A stretch of 64,000 bases of DNA. Origin: JACVRW01 sp963846505 (GTDB taxonomy: Bacteria > Actinomycetota > Thermoleophilia > Solirubrobacterales > Thermoleophilaceae). Below, piece by piece: positions 8,121-16,898 of the stretch. Where the stretch lies: NCBI GenBank assembly GCA_963846505.1, contig CAWJWD010000007.1, positions 248,001-312,000 on the forward strand, in the 5' to 3' direction. Under the pieces are notes generated by a model. That model saw only the letters and a list, made by a program, of their open reading frames with translations. It did not search any database and was not told the origin of the DNA. The first letter of the stretch is position 1. Every line of letters begins with the position of its first letter. The position numbers were made by a program, and so were the translations under genes.

Positions 8121-9818
8121 GTGAGCCAGGTTCGTCAGAACCCGCCGCCCGAGCGGCTCTACGCCCTGAAATGGCGCATCTTCGGGGTGATGATGATCGG
8201 CTGGGCGATGTCCCTGCTGGACGTCTCGATCGTCAACGTGACGGTTCCAGAGCTGCAGAAGGACCTCAGCACCGACATCGCGACGGTGACCTGGGTCATC
8301 AACGCGTACAACATCGCCTTCGCCGTGCTGCTGGTCACGGCCGGGCGCTTGGCCGACCAGTTCGGCCGCCGGCGGCTGTTCGTGATCGGGATGATCGTGT
8401 TCACGATCGGCTCGGCGCTGTGCGCGACGGCCTGGTCGGTCGAGTGGCTGATCGTCTTCCGCGTGATCCAGGGCATGGGCGCCGGCATCCTGGCGCCGCT
8501 GGGCTTCGCGATGACCGCGCTCGCCTTCCCGCCGCAGCAGCGCGGCTTCGGGCTGGCGCTGATCGCCGTGGTCGCGCTCGTCGCGTCGGCGACCGGCCCG
8601 GTACTCGGCGGCATCCTGGTCGAGCTGGCCAGCTGGCACTGGATCTTCATCATCAACATCCCCTTCGGCTTCGTCGGCGTCGCGCTGGCGCTGCGTTGGT
8701 GGCCGGAGACCTGGGACCTGCGCGCGGTCGGCAAGCGGGTGGACGTGCTCGGCATGGTGCTGCTCGGCGGCGCCGTGCTGGCGCTGACCTTCGCGCTCGT
8801 CGAGACCAACCCCGTCGCCGGCGACCTGGCCTTGTGGCTGTCGCTGATGCAGCTGGCGGTGCTGCTGGGCGTCGCCTTCTGGTTCTCCCAGCGCCGGCCC
8901 GACGCGATGATCCCGCTCTCGATCGTCAAGAACGAGCAGTTCCGGCGCGGCAACATCGCGATGCTGCTGTTCAGCGCCGGCGCGATCGGCACGCTGCTGT
9001 TGCTGGCTTTGATCTTCGTCAACCTCTGGGGCTACTCGGAGCTCGAGGGCGCGCTGGCGCTGCTGCCGGTGCCGCTCTGCGGTCTGGCGGTGTGGCCGCT
9101 GGTCGGCCGCGCGGCGGACACGCGGGCGCCCGGCGACATCGCCGTCCCGGCGCTGGTCTTGATGGCGATCGGGATGGTCTGGGTCTCGTTCCTGCCCTCG
9201 ACCGCGGACGACGCCTGGGCCTACATCCGCATCCTGCCCGGGCTGGTGCTGATCGGCATCGGCATGGGGATCGGCTTCCCGGCCCTGAACGTGGGGACGA
9301 TGGGCGCCGTCTCGGGCGGCGAGCTCGGGCTCGCCTCGGGCATCCTCAACACCGCGCGCCAGGTCGGCGCCGCGTTCGGGATCGCGCTGCTGATCGCGAC
9401 CTTCGGCGGTGCCACGCACGCCTACATGTCCTGGTTCGGCGAGGACGACATCGAGGACCTCGTCGACGACTGGGAGATCCCCTGGGCGCAGACCCACGGG
9501 ATCGTCGGCGCACTGATGCACGACTACACGGGCGGGACCGAAGACCGCTACGAGGCCAAGCCGGGCTTCGACCAGGAGGTCGTGCGCGTCACCGCCGGTG
9601 GGGCGCGCGAGGGCTTCGCCTGGGCGCTGCGCCACGCCGCGCTGCTGATCCTGAGCGCGATCCCGCTGGCGAAGTCGCTGCGGCGCACGCCCCAGCAGGC
9701 GCGTGCCGAGGAAGTCGCTGCCGCCGCGGCCGCAGCCGGGCCGCCGCAGGACGACGGACAGGCCGACGCGCCGCGCGGCAGTCCTGCCACCGGCCCGCCG
9801 GCTCCCGCCCCGGGCTGA
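8121..9818 (+). CDS. DHA2-type MFS multidrug efflux transporter
   Basis: A 565-residue, 14-helix drug:H+ antiporter of the EmrB/QacA group. Helix 1 motif LLDVSIVNVTVPELQ (motif D1), motif A GRLADQFGRRRLFV after helix 2, and motif C-like GPVLGGILVELASWHWIF in helix 5 are all present. The 70-residue C-terminal tail is Ala/Pro-rich and hydrophilic. An unusual soluble stretch, SWFGEDDIEDLVDDWEIPW, interrupts the last third and presumably faces outside between helices 13 and 14. The GTG at 8121 begins the family-like N terminus. No regulator is adjacent. Confidence 0.85.
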   Translation: MSQVRQNPPPERLYALKWRIFGVMMIGWAMSLLDVSIVNVTVPELQKDLSTDIATVTWVINAYNIAFAVLLVTAGRLADQFGRRRLFVIGMIVFTIGSALCATAWSVEWLIVFRVIQGMGAGILAPLGFAMTALAFPPQQRGFGLALIAVVALVASATGPVLGGILVELASWHWIFIINIPFGFVGVALALRWWPETWDLRAVGKRVDVLGMVLLGGAVLALTFALVETNPVAGDLALWLSLMQLAVLLGVAFWFSQRRPDAMIPLSIVKNEQFRRGNIAMLLFSAGAIGTLLLLALIFVNLWGYSELEGALALLPVPLCGLAVWPLVGRAADTRAPGDIAVPALVLMAIGMVWVSFLPSTADDAWAYIRILPGLVLIGIGMGIGFPALNVGTMGAVSGGELGLASGILNTARQVGAAFGIALLIATFGGATHAYMSWFGEDDIEDLVDDWEIPWAQTHGIVGALMHDYTGGTEDRYEAKPGFDQEVVRVTAGGAREGFAWALRHAALLILSAIPLAKSLRRTPQQARAEEVAAAAAAAGPPQDDGQADAPRGSPATGPPAPAPG

Positions 9819-9872
9819 GGACGCGCGGCTCCACGCAGCCTGCTCGCGTGGGGTGGGTGCTCTGCGTCGCGG

Positions 9873-11318
9873 CTAGGCGAGCTGCAGGCCGAGCCGCTGC
9901 TCGACCAGGGCGGCGACCTTCGCCGCGGACTCCGCGGGCGACTCGCCCTCGGTCTCGACCACCATCTCCGGGCTCTCCGGCGCCTCGTAGGGGTCGGAGA
10001 CGCCGGTGAACTGGTCGATGTCGCCGTCGCGGGCGCGCTTGTAGAGGCCCTTGACGTCTCGGCGCTCGCACTCGTCGACGGTCGCCTGCACGTAGACCTC
10101 GGCGAAGCGGCCGCGCATCAGCTGACGCGCCCGGCCGCGGGCGTCGCGGTACGGGGAGATCGCCGCCACGATCACGATCACGCCGTTGCGCGAGAGCAGG
10201 TCCGCGACGAAGGCGATGCGGCCGACGTTGACGTCGCGGTCGCGGCGCGAGTAGCCGAGCCCGACGGTCAGGTTGCGGCGCACGACGTCGCCGTCGAGCA
10301 CCTCGACCCGGTGGCCCTGCTCGCGCAGCTCGCGCTCGACCGCGCGGGCGATCGTGGACTTGCCGGCCCCCGAGAGGCCGGTCAGCCACAGGCAGAGGCC
10401 GGGGCGGTGTCCGTTCGAGCCCGAGGCGCCGCTGACGCCGGCGTTGATCGGCCCGAGCTCGGGGGTGCGCCCCTGCAGGTCGAAGGCGCGGAAGCTTGAG
10501 AAGAGGCGGTGCTCGGGGCCGTGGAAGTCGGCCGAGCCTGTGGTCAGCAGCCCCAGCTCGCTGCAGCGATCGGCCAGCAGCGCCGTCTGCTCGGGCGTGT
10601 GGGTCGTGTAATAGACCTCGACGCCGTCGAGCCCCTCGGCGCGATAGCGGTCGATCGCGGCGAGCACCTGCTGCTCGTCCTCGATGTCCCAGAACGGGTG
10701 CGCCCAGACCGCGACCCCGCCGGCCTCGTGGATCCACGTGATCGCCTCGGCGACGGTCGGGTAGGAGCGGGCGACGTAGCCCGACGTGCCCTGGATCAGG
10801 TACGCGGGGATGAAGGAGGAGACGTCGGTCAGGCCCTCGGCCTCGAGCCGCTCGGCGTTCGCGGGGTGATCGACCACGGCCGCGGCGAGGTGCGGGCGCC
10901 CGACGGGCTTGCCGGCGACCTTGCGTGCCTCGATCGGGGCAGGATCGACCTCGAAGCCGAGCTCGCGCAGCTTGGCCGCCATCGCGTCGGCGCGGCGCTC
11001 GCGATCGGCGCGGGCGTCCGCCAGGCGCTCGCGCAGCACGGGATCGTGATGATCGATCCGGTACCCGAGCACGTGTAGATCCTCGTACTGGCCGTCGACG
11101 GCCGAGATCTCGGTCGAGGGGACGACGTGCACGCCGTACTCCAACCCGGCCTGCAACGCCTCGTCGACGCCGTCCACCGTGTCATGGTCGGAGAGCGCGA
11201 GCAGTTCGACGCCCGCGCGGGCGGCGCGGGCCACCACCTCGGTCGGAGACAGATGCCCGTCCGAGTGCAGCGAGTGCGACTGAAGGTCGAAGGCGGGGAT
11301 CGGCAAGGACCGCAGCAT
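9873..11318 (-). CDS. PHP-domain phosphoesterase fused to adenylylsulfate (APS) kinase
   Basis: A 481-residue bifunctional protein. Residues 1-285 are a PHP phosphoesterase domain with its metal ligands: H15 and H18 (HSLHSD), D44-H45-D46 (LSDHDT), E70 (PSTE), H207 (VWAHPF), and D264 and H266 (SADFHG). The layout matches YciV/TrpH-type 3',5'-nucleotide bisphosphatases. After a Gly/Ser/Asn linker (about 291-306), residues 308-481 are a complete CysC APS kinase: P-loop GLSGAGKS at 314-321, the LDGDVVR switch, the lid RRDRDVNVGR, and DPYEAPESPE. CysC makes PAPS; a PHP partner of this type could remove its by-product pAp. No sulfate adenylyltransferase is adjacent. The ATG at 11318 is chosen because the PHP strand starts directly after it. 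Confidence 0.88.
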   Translation of the reverse strand: MLRSLPIPAFDLQSHSLHSDGHLSPTEVVARAARAGVELLALSDHDTVDGVDEALQAGLEYGVHVVPSTEISAVDGQYEDLHVLGYRIDHHDPVLRERLADARADRERRADAMAAKLRELGFEVDPAPIEARKVAGKPVGRPHLAAAVVDHPANAERLEAEGLTDVSSFIPAYLIQGTSGYVARSYPTVAEAITWIHEAGGVAVWAHPFWDIEDEQQVLAAIDRYRAEGLDGVEVYYTTHTPEQTALLADRCSELGLLTTGSADFHGPEHRLFSSFRAFDLQGRTPELGPINAGVSGASGSNGHRPGLCLWLTGLSGAGKSTIARAVERELREQGHRVEVLDGDVVRRNLTVGLGYSRRDRDVNVGRIAFVADLLSRNGVIVIVAAISPYRDARGRARQLMRGRFAEVYVQATVDECERRDVKGLYKRARDGDIDQFTGVSDPYEAPESPEMVVETEGESPAESAAKVAALVEQRLGLQLA

Positions 11319-11373
11319 ATCGGCGCTTTCGGTCCCGCACCGAGGTCGTCGACCCCGATATACCTGTAGGAGG

Positions 11374-12273
11374 ATGGATATCGGTCTCGCGTTCGCCGGC
11401 CTCTGCATCGGCATCCTGGTCGGCTTGACCGGGGTCGGCGGGGGCTCGCTGATGACGCCGTTGCTGATCCTGCTGTTCGGGATCCACCCGGTCACGGCCG
11501 TCGGCACCGACCTCGCCTACGGCGCGGTGACCAAGACCGCGGGCGGCTTCAAGCACTGGCGCCAGGGCTCGGTGGACATGCGCCTGTCGTGGTGGATGGC
11601 GGCCGGCTCGGTCCCGGCGGCGGTCGTCGGCGTGATCCTGCTCGAGGTCTTCAAGAGTGCGCTCGAGGGTTCGTTCAACGACACCCTGATCGCGGCCGTG
11701 GCAGGCGCCGTGCTGTTCGCCGGCCTCGCCGTGCTCGGCCGGCCGCTGCTGGCGCGGCGCACGGGCGCCGTCGAGCGCGACGAGGTGCCGCTCGAGCGTC
11801 GCCACAAGCTCGCCGCCGTCGGGGTGGGCGGGATCGTCGGGCTCGTGCTCGGCGTCACCTCGGTCGGCTCGGGCGCGCTGATCGGGGTTGCGCTGATCCT
11901 GCTGTTTCGGCTCACGCCGCACCGTATGGTCGGCACCGACGTCTTCCACGCGGCGATCCTGCTCTGGGCCGCGGCGCTCGCGCACCTGGCCTTCGGCAAC
12001 ATCGACTTCGGCCTCGCCGGCAACCTGCTGATCGGCTCGATCCCCGGCATCTGGATCGGCAGCACGCTGTCGCTGCGGATGCCGGTGCCGGCGCTGCGTA
12101 CCGCGCTCGCGGTGGTGCTCGTCGCCTCGGGCATCGCGCTCGCCAACAAGGCCGGCTGGGCGCTCTCGCTCGCCGCCTTCGCGGCCTGCACCCTGCCGAG
12201 CCTCGGGCTCGTGGCGGTCTTCCTGCGCCGGCGCCGCCTCTCAGCACCCACGCCGCTCCCTGAGCGGGCTTGA
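11374..12273 (+). CDS. TauE/SafE family sulfite/organosulfur exporter-like permease
   Basis: A 299-residue membrane protein with eight hydrophobic helices in two repeated halves. The repeated glycine-rich signatures are LVGLTGVGGGSLMTPLLILLFG in the first half and LGVTSVGSGALIGVALILLF in the second, the hallmark of TauE/SafE permeases that export sulfite or small sulfonates. AVGTDLAYGAVTK and MVGTDVFHAAIL are the matching second motifs. AGGAGG directly abuts the ATG with no spacing, so it cannot serve as a normal ribosome site; TATACC at 11359-11364 suggests a leaderless start. It is divergent from the PHP-APS kinase gene, which strengthens a link with sulfur metabolism. Confidence 0.85.
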   Translation: MDIGLAFAGLCIGILVGLTGVGGGSLMTPLLILLFGIHPVTAVGTDLAYGAVTKTAGGFKHWRQGSVDMRLSWWMAAGSVPAAVVGVILLEVFKSALEGSFNDTLIAAVAGAVLFAGLAVLGRPLLARRTGAVERDEVPLERRHKLAAVGVGGIVGLVLGVTSVGSGALIGVALILLFRLTPHRMVGTDVFHAAILLWAAALAHLAFGNIDFGLAGNLLIGSIPGIWIGSTLSLRMPVPALRTALAVVLVASGIALANKAGWALSLAAFAACTLPSLGLVAVFLRRRRLSAPTPLPERA

Positions 12274-12300
12274 AGGTCGCCCGCTAGTCTGCGCGCGGCG

Positions 12301-13842
12301 ATGGGCTCGCGGCGACGGGGATTGACGAGGCGACAGGCGCTCCAGGCCGGAGGCGCAGGCGCCGCCGCGCTGGGGCTCGCTGCCTGTGGCGACGAGCAGT
12401 TCGCGGCCAAGACCAAGCACGACCCCGACGCGCCCAACACCGTGCTGATCTTCACCGACAGCACGCGTGCGGACTACATCGGCGCCTACGACTCCAATCG
12501 CCGCAACCACACGCCGAACCTCGATGCCCTCGCCAAGGACTCGCTGCGCTTCGAGCTGGCGGTGCCCGAGGCGATGCCGACCGGCCCGGTGCGACGTGCG
12601 CTGCTGACCGGCGTGCGCACGTTCCCGAGCCGTGCCTGGCCGGGGCCGCAGCCGCCGCTGCCGCTCGGCCCGGGTTGGTACGCGCCGGCCGCCAACGAGC
12701 CGCTGATGACCGAGCTGATGGGCGAGGCGGGCGTCGAGACCGCCTACTGCACCGACAACCCCTTCCTCGTCGGCCCCCGCTACGCCGACTTCCGGCGCAC
12801 GCTCAACTACGCCCGTCCGAGCTACTCGCAGGCGTCCTACCGCTTCCTCAACAAGCCCTACAAGCGGCCCGCGCCGCGCAGCGCGATCGAGCGCTACCTG
12901 CTGCCGGAGCTGAGCGACAGCGTCGAGGTCGGACGGCTGCGCTCGATGGTCGGCTGGAACTCGGTCAACCGCCACCGCGAGAAGGACTACGCCGTCGCCC
13001 GCGTGATGCGCAGCGGCATCAACCTGGTGGACAAGCTCAAGGACTCGGGCAAGCCGTTCTTCCTGGGCGTCGACGCCTTCGACCCGCACGAGGCGTTCGA
13101 GCCGCCGAAGGTGTTCATGGATCGCTTCGGGCCGGCCACGGGCGTCGCCGCCGAGCACGGCATCGTGCCGGTGCAGCCGTTCGAGACGCCCTACAGCTGG
13201 GTCGTGCGCGTCGACCTCGACGACGAGACGATCGAGCGCGTGCGCGACCTCTACGCCGCCGAGCTGACCTTCGTGGATGAGTGGATCGGGCGGCTGATGA
13301 ACAAGCTCGCCGACGAGGACCTGCTCGACAACACCGTCGTCTACTACATGTCCGACCACGGGCTGACGCTCGGCGAGCACGGGATCATCGGCAAGCACGC
13401 CGCGCGCGCGATGTCCGAGATCTACCACGTGCCCTGCATGATCCGGCACCCCGAGGGCAAGCTGGCCGGCCAGACCAGCGACTACTTCGCCTCGACCCAC
13501 GACGTGCCGCGCACGCTGATGTCGTTCATGGGCGTCGACCCGATCGGGATCATGAACGGCGAGGACCTGAGCGTCCTGTTCGACGGCAAGGAGCCGCCGG
13601 GGCGGCCGATCTGGACGTCGATGTACGAGCGCTACCTGCTGGCGGGCGACCACGAGTGGTTCATGATCAGCGACAGCAAGGGCGCGACCAAGCGGCTGTT
13701 CAACACCAAGCGCGACCCCCAGCAGCTGCTCGACGTCGCCGACCAGCATCCCGAGCTGGTCGACAAGTACTGGCAGACCCTGATCGACGAGGCCGGGGGC
13801 ACGCTGCCGCAGTTCAGCGGCACCGGCGTGATCGGCGGATGA
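12301..13842 (+). CDS. Exported sulfatase-like lipoprotein, formylglycine Cys replaced by Thr
   Basis: A 513-residue member of the sulfatase/alkaline-phosphatase superfamily. The N terminus has a double-arginine segment (GLTRRQALQ), a hydrophobic stretch and a lipobox LAAC (C29), so it is probably Tat-exported and lipid-anchored. The C-terminal metal motif SDHGLTLGEHG with a following lysine is intact. The active-site CxPxR motif reads T94-G-P-V-R98, so the Cys/Ser that becomes formylglycine is Thr, and the first metal pair DD is D53-S54. Thr is the nucleophile in phosphoglycerol transferases of the same superfamily, so phosphotransfer or phosphodiester cleavage is possible. A TAGTCT element ends 10 nt before the ATG. 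Its stop overlaps the next start (ATGA). Confidence 0.82.
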   Translation: MGSRRRGLTRRQALQAGGAGAAALGLAACGDEQFAAKTKHDPDAPNTVLIFTDSTRADYIGAYDSNRRNHTPNLDALAKDSLRFELAVPEAMPTGPVRRALLTGVRTFPSRAWPGPQPPLPLGPGWYAPAANEPLMTELMGEAGVETAYCTDNPFLVGPRYADFRRTLNYARPSYSQASYRFLNKPYKRPAPRSAIERYLLPELSDSVEVGRLRSMVGWNSVNRHREKDYAVARVMRSGINLVDKLKDSGKPFFLGVDAFDPHEAFEPPKVFMDRFGPATGVAAEHGIVPVQPFETPYSWVVRVDLDDETIERVRDLYAAELTFVDEWIGRLMNKLADEDLLDNTVVYYMSDHGLTLGEHGIIGKHAARAMSEIYHVPCMIRHPEGKLAGQTSDYFASTHDVPRTLMSFMGVDPIGIMNGEDLSVLFDGKEPPGRPIWTSMYERYLLAGDHEWFMISDSKGATKRLFNTKRDPQQLLDVADQHPELVDKYWQTLIDEAGGTLPQFSGTGVIGG

Positions 13843-15490
13843 AGGGACGATCGGAAGGGCGCGGCCTCACCCGCCGCGGGCTGCTGCGCCGCGGCGGCAT
13901 CGGCGCTGCCGGCGTTGCCGCGCTCGGCGCGGGCTCGGTGCTGCGCCCGGCCGCCGCCTCGGCCGCCGACGAGGACCGTCCGCGCAACGCGCTGCTGATC
14001 GTGCTGCCGCTGCTGCGCGCGGACTTCATCGGCATCTATCCCGGCAAGTCGCGCGCGGACACGCCGAACATCGACGCGCTCGCCAAGGACTCGCTGCGCT
14101 TCGAGCACGCGGTCGCCGAGTCCGGGCCGGCCTGGCCTGTGCGGCGCTGCCTGCTGACCGGCATGCGCTCGTTCCCCTTCCGCAACTGGAAGCGCACCGA
14201 GGGCATGCCGGCGGTGCCCGGCTTCAACCCGATCTACGACTACCAGCCGGTCGTGCCCGAGACGCTGCGCGCCGCGGGGGTCAACGTCGCCTGGATCACC
14301 GACAACCCGCTGCTCGACGGCCCGCGCTTCGAGGGCGTGCGCGGCGCCGGCGGCGACACCAGCCGCCGCCCCCAGGCCGAGCCCGGCATCGACAGCGACT
14401 TCGTCCCGTCGCTGAAGCGCGCCGGCGCAGCGGGCGTGCGCACGCTCGACGCCGGCGTCAAGGCGCTCGGAGAGCTGCGCGACGAGCAACCGTTCCTCCT
14501 GGCCATCGACGCCTTCGACCCGCAGGACGCCTACGAGGCACCGCGCGTGTACGTGCGCCAGGAGGCCGTCGACCGGCTCGGCTGGGACGACCTCCAGAGC
14601 CGCCTGATCCCGACGCGCTTCTCCAACGACGTCGCAGATGACGTGAGCGAGCAGTACGCGCGTGGGGTGGAGGCGATGGACAAGGGCGTCGGGCGGCTGC
14701 TGGACGAGCTCGACGAGCTCGACCTCGCCGACGACACGCTCGTGATCCTCACCGGCGACCACGGCGTCGCGCTCGGCGAGCACGGCTACATCGGCAAGGC
14801 GGCGCCGACCTCGCACCGGCTCTCGCACGAGATCGCGTTCATGATCCGCCACCCGAACGGGAAGCTGAAGGGCGACCAGAGCTGGTGGCACGCCTCGACC
14901 CAGGACGTGCCGAGCACGCTGCTGAGCCACCTCGGCGTGACGGTGCCTGGCAAGATGGACGGCGAGGACTTGACGCAGCTGTTCCGTGGGGTGGAGGACG
15001 AGGACCTCTACGAGCGGCCGGCCTTCACCACCATCACCGGCACGGTGATGCTCGCGGGCAACAAGCGCTTCCTGGCCGTGGTCGATCGCAAGGACCAGGA
15101 GCGCTGGCTCTACGACGACGAGGAAGAGGACGACCACACCCGCTTCGAGAACGCCGCCGGCGACAACCCCGGCGACCTCCAAGATCTCTCTCCGCGCTCG
15201 CCGTCGCCGCTGGCGGCACCCTGCCCGAATGGGGCCCCGATGGCACCGAGCGCCCCCTGCCCGAGCAGGCCGACGACGACGTCGACGGCGACGGCATCAT
15301 CAACGACGACGACCCCGTCAACGGCGACGACGAGGGCGACGACGACTACAAGGACGACGACACCCGCGCCGGCGCCTTCGACGGCAAGGACCCCACCGGC
15401 AAGACCGGCAACTTCCTCGGCGGCGGCACCGCCCAACCGCCCACCGGCCAGCGTGGTCGCTACTTCTCCGGCGACCAGCCGATCCCCTGA
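13839..15490 (+). CDS. Second sulfatase-like protein, probable pseudoenzyme, with Ca-binding acidic tail; frame break near 15185
   Basis: A paralogue of the preceding gene, translationally coupled to it. It has a Tat-like signal (GLTRRGLLRRGGIGAAG) but no lipobox. The CxPxR position reads A98-W-P-V-R102, and the metal-binding DD region reads L56-P57, so both nucleophile and N-terminal metal site are lost; GDHGVALGEHG is retained. Near 15183-15190, in a CTCTCT run, the frame shifts (two extra bases or one missing). After it a tail resumes with DVDGDGIINDDD and further Asp-rich repeats, resembling thrombospondin-type-3 or dockerin calcium loops, and ends GRYFSGDQPIP. About 550 residues if joined; if the shift is real the tail is replaced by a Pro/Thr-rich one. 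A non-catalytic surface partner of the first protein is my inference. Confidence 0.75.
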
Positions 15491-15545
15491 GCCGGCTGCA
15501 AACCGTCGCCTCGCGGAGTCCTCGGTCGCTCACGGGATCGGCGCG
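15491..15545 (+). repeat. Dispersed repeat copy A, directly after a stop codon
   Basis: This stretch of about 55 bases matches the sequence directly after clpX (31905-31958) at about 90% identity with one single-base gap. Shared blocks include GCCGGCTGCAAACCG and GGAGTCCTC. Both copies start immediately after a stop codon on the same strand. The rest of the gap to 15707 holds a CTGCG/CGCAG hairpin near 15615 and an open stretch without a recognisable start that ends in a hydrophobic segment; I see no supported gene there. Confidence 0.6.
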
Positions 15546-15707
15546 CGCTGACGCACGCAAGCGCTGCCGCACGCGTATCCGATCGGCAAGGACCGACGCG
15601 CCCCGTTCTTTCTGCGCTTCGCAGACGAGCAGCTTCTTCGACCACCTGCTCGGCTTGATCGCGGCCGCGCCCGTGGCCGGCGTGGTGGTGGGACTGATCG
15701 AGCGGCG

Positions 15708-16841
15708 CTAGCGGCGGGCGCCCGCCGCCGGGCCGCCGGGACGGCGCAGGGCGGTGAGGGTGCCGCCGGTGCGTGCGGCGGTGCGCTCGAGCAGGTCGAT
15801 CTCGTCGAGGGCGGCGCCGGCACCGAGGGCGACGCAGTCGAGCGGGGACTCGGCGATGCGGACGGGGACGTTGGTCTCCGCTTCGAGGCGGGCGGCGAAG
15901 CCACGCAGCAGCGCGCCGCCGCCGGCCAGCAGGATGCCGCGCTGGGGGATGTCGGAGGCGAGCTCGGGCGGGGTCTCCTCGAGCGCGCTCTTGACCTCGG
16001 CGACGATGTCGGAGATCGGGGGTTCGAGCGCGGCGCGGATCTCCTCGGCGGGCACCGCGACCTCGCGCGGCAGGCCGGACATCGGGTCGCGGCCGCGGAC
16101 CTCCCAGCGAGCGTCTGTGTCGTCGGGCTCGACGCCGCCGATCTCGAGCTTGACCTGCTCGGAGGACGCCTCGCCGATGGCCAGGCCGTGGTGGTTGCGG
16201 ATCCAGGCGGCGACGACCTCGTCGAAGTCGTAGCCGCCGACGCGCAGCGAGCGCGAGACGACGATCCCGCCGAGCGAGATCACCGCCACCTCGCTGGTGC
16301 CGCCGCCGATGTCGACCACGACGCTCGCGCGCGGCTCGTCGATCGGCAGCCCGGCGCCGATCGCGGCGGCCAGCGGCTCCTCGATCAGGTGCACCGAGCG
16401 CGCTCCCGCGGACATCGACGCCTCGGTCAGCGCGCGCCGCTCGACGTCGGTGATGCCCGAGGGCGCGCACATGATCAGGCGCGGGTGGGCGAAGCGGCTG
16501 CGGTGCACGCGCCCGATGAAGTGGCGCAGCATCTGCTCGGTGACCTCGAAGTCGGCGATCACGCCGTGGCGCAGCGGGCGCACGGCGGCGATCGAGGCCG
16601 GGGTGCGGCCGATCATGCGCTGCGCCTCCTCGCCGACGGCGTGTACCTCGCCGTCGCGGGTGTCGACCGCGACCACGGACGGCTCGGACAACACGATCCC
16701 CTCGCCGCGCACGAACACGAGCGTGTTCGCGGTGCCGAGGTCGATCGCGAGGTCGCGGCCGCCAAGCCGTGGCAGCAGGCGCCGGCGGATCGCCGAACGG
16801 GGGGCGGTGAGGTTGTCGCGCGTGGGAGTCAGCCGCGCCAC
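15708..16841 (-). CDS. MreB/Mbl-like actin homologue, second copy
   Basis: A 377-residue actin-fold protein. Phosphate 1 motif AIDLGTANTLVFVRG, phosphate 2 VVVDIGGGTSEVAVISLGGI, and the adenosine motif LLAGGGALLRGFAARL are intact, so ATP binding is expected. Compared with the MreB encoded at 39921-40967 it has a 28-residue basic N-terminal extension and lacks the short membrane-helix start MGFFSYL. A Gly/Ala/Arg-rich tail follows the fold. It stands alone, away from the mreCD cluster, like the Mbl/MreBH paralogues of Bacillus. A strong hairpin (16854-16891) separates it from the gene upstream. Confidence 0.9.
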   Translation of the reverse strand: MARLTPTRDNLTAPRSAIRRRLLPRLGGRDLAIDLGTANTLVFVRGEGIVLSEPSVVAVDTRDGEVHAVGEEAQRMIGRTPASIAAVRPLRHGVIADFEVTEQMLRHFIGRVHRSRFAHPRLIMCAPSGITDVERRALTEASMSAGARSVHLIEEPLAAAIGAGLPIDEPRASVVVDIGGGTSEVAVISLGGIVVSRSLRVGGYDFDEVVAAWIRNHHGLAIGEASSEQVKLEIGGVEPDDTDARWEVRGRDPMSGLPREVAVPAEEIRAALEPPISDIVAEVKSALEETPPELASDIPQRGILLAGGGALLRGFAARLEAETNVPVRIAESPLDCVALGAGAALDEIDLLERTAARTGGTLTALRRPGGPAAGARR

Positions 16842-16853
16842 GCTAGCGGACTG

Positions 16854-16891
16854 GGGCGGCCGGCCGGAGCGCGTCCCGGTGCCGGCCGCCC
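16854..16891 (-). terminator. Long GC-rich hairpin between dioxygenase and mreB paralogue
   Basis: A perfect 11-bp inverted repeat, GGGCGGCCGGC at 16854-16864 and GCCGGCCGCCC at 16881-16891, with a 16-base loop. It lies after the dioxygenase stop and before the MreB start on the minus strand, as expected for a terminator insulating the two. There is no clear T tract. Confidence 0.45.
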
Positions 16892-16898
16892 ATCGGCG

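Noticed and set aside
15546..15707. Small plus-strand frame ending LLGLIAAAPVAGVVVGLIERR
   Set aside because: It has a hydrophobic end but no start codon in a sensible place and no ribosome site; it is continuous with a shadow frame of the sulfatase-like gene.
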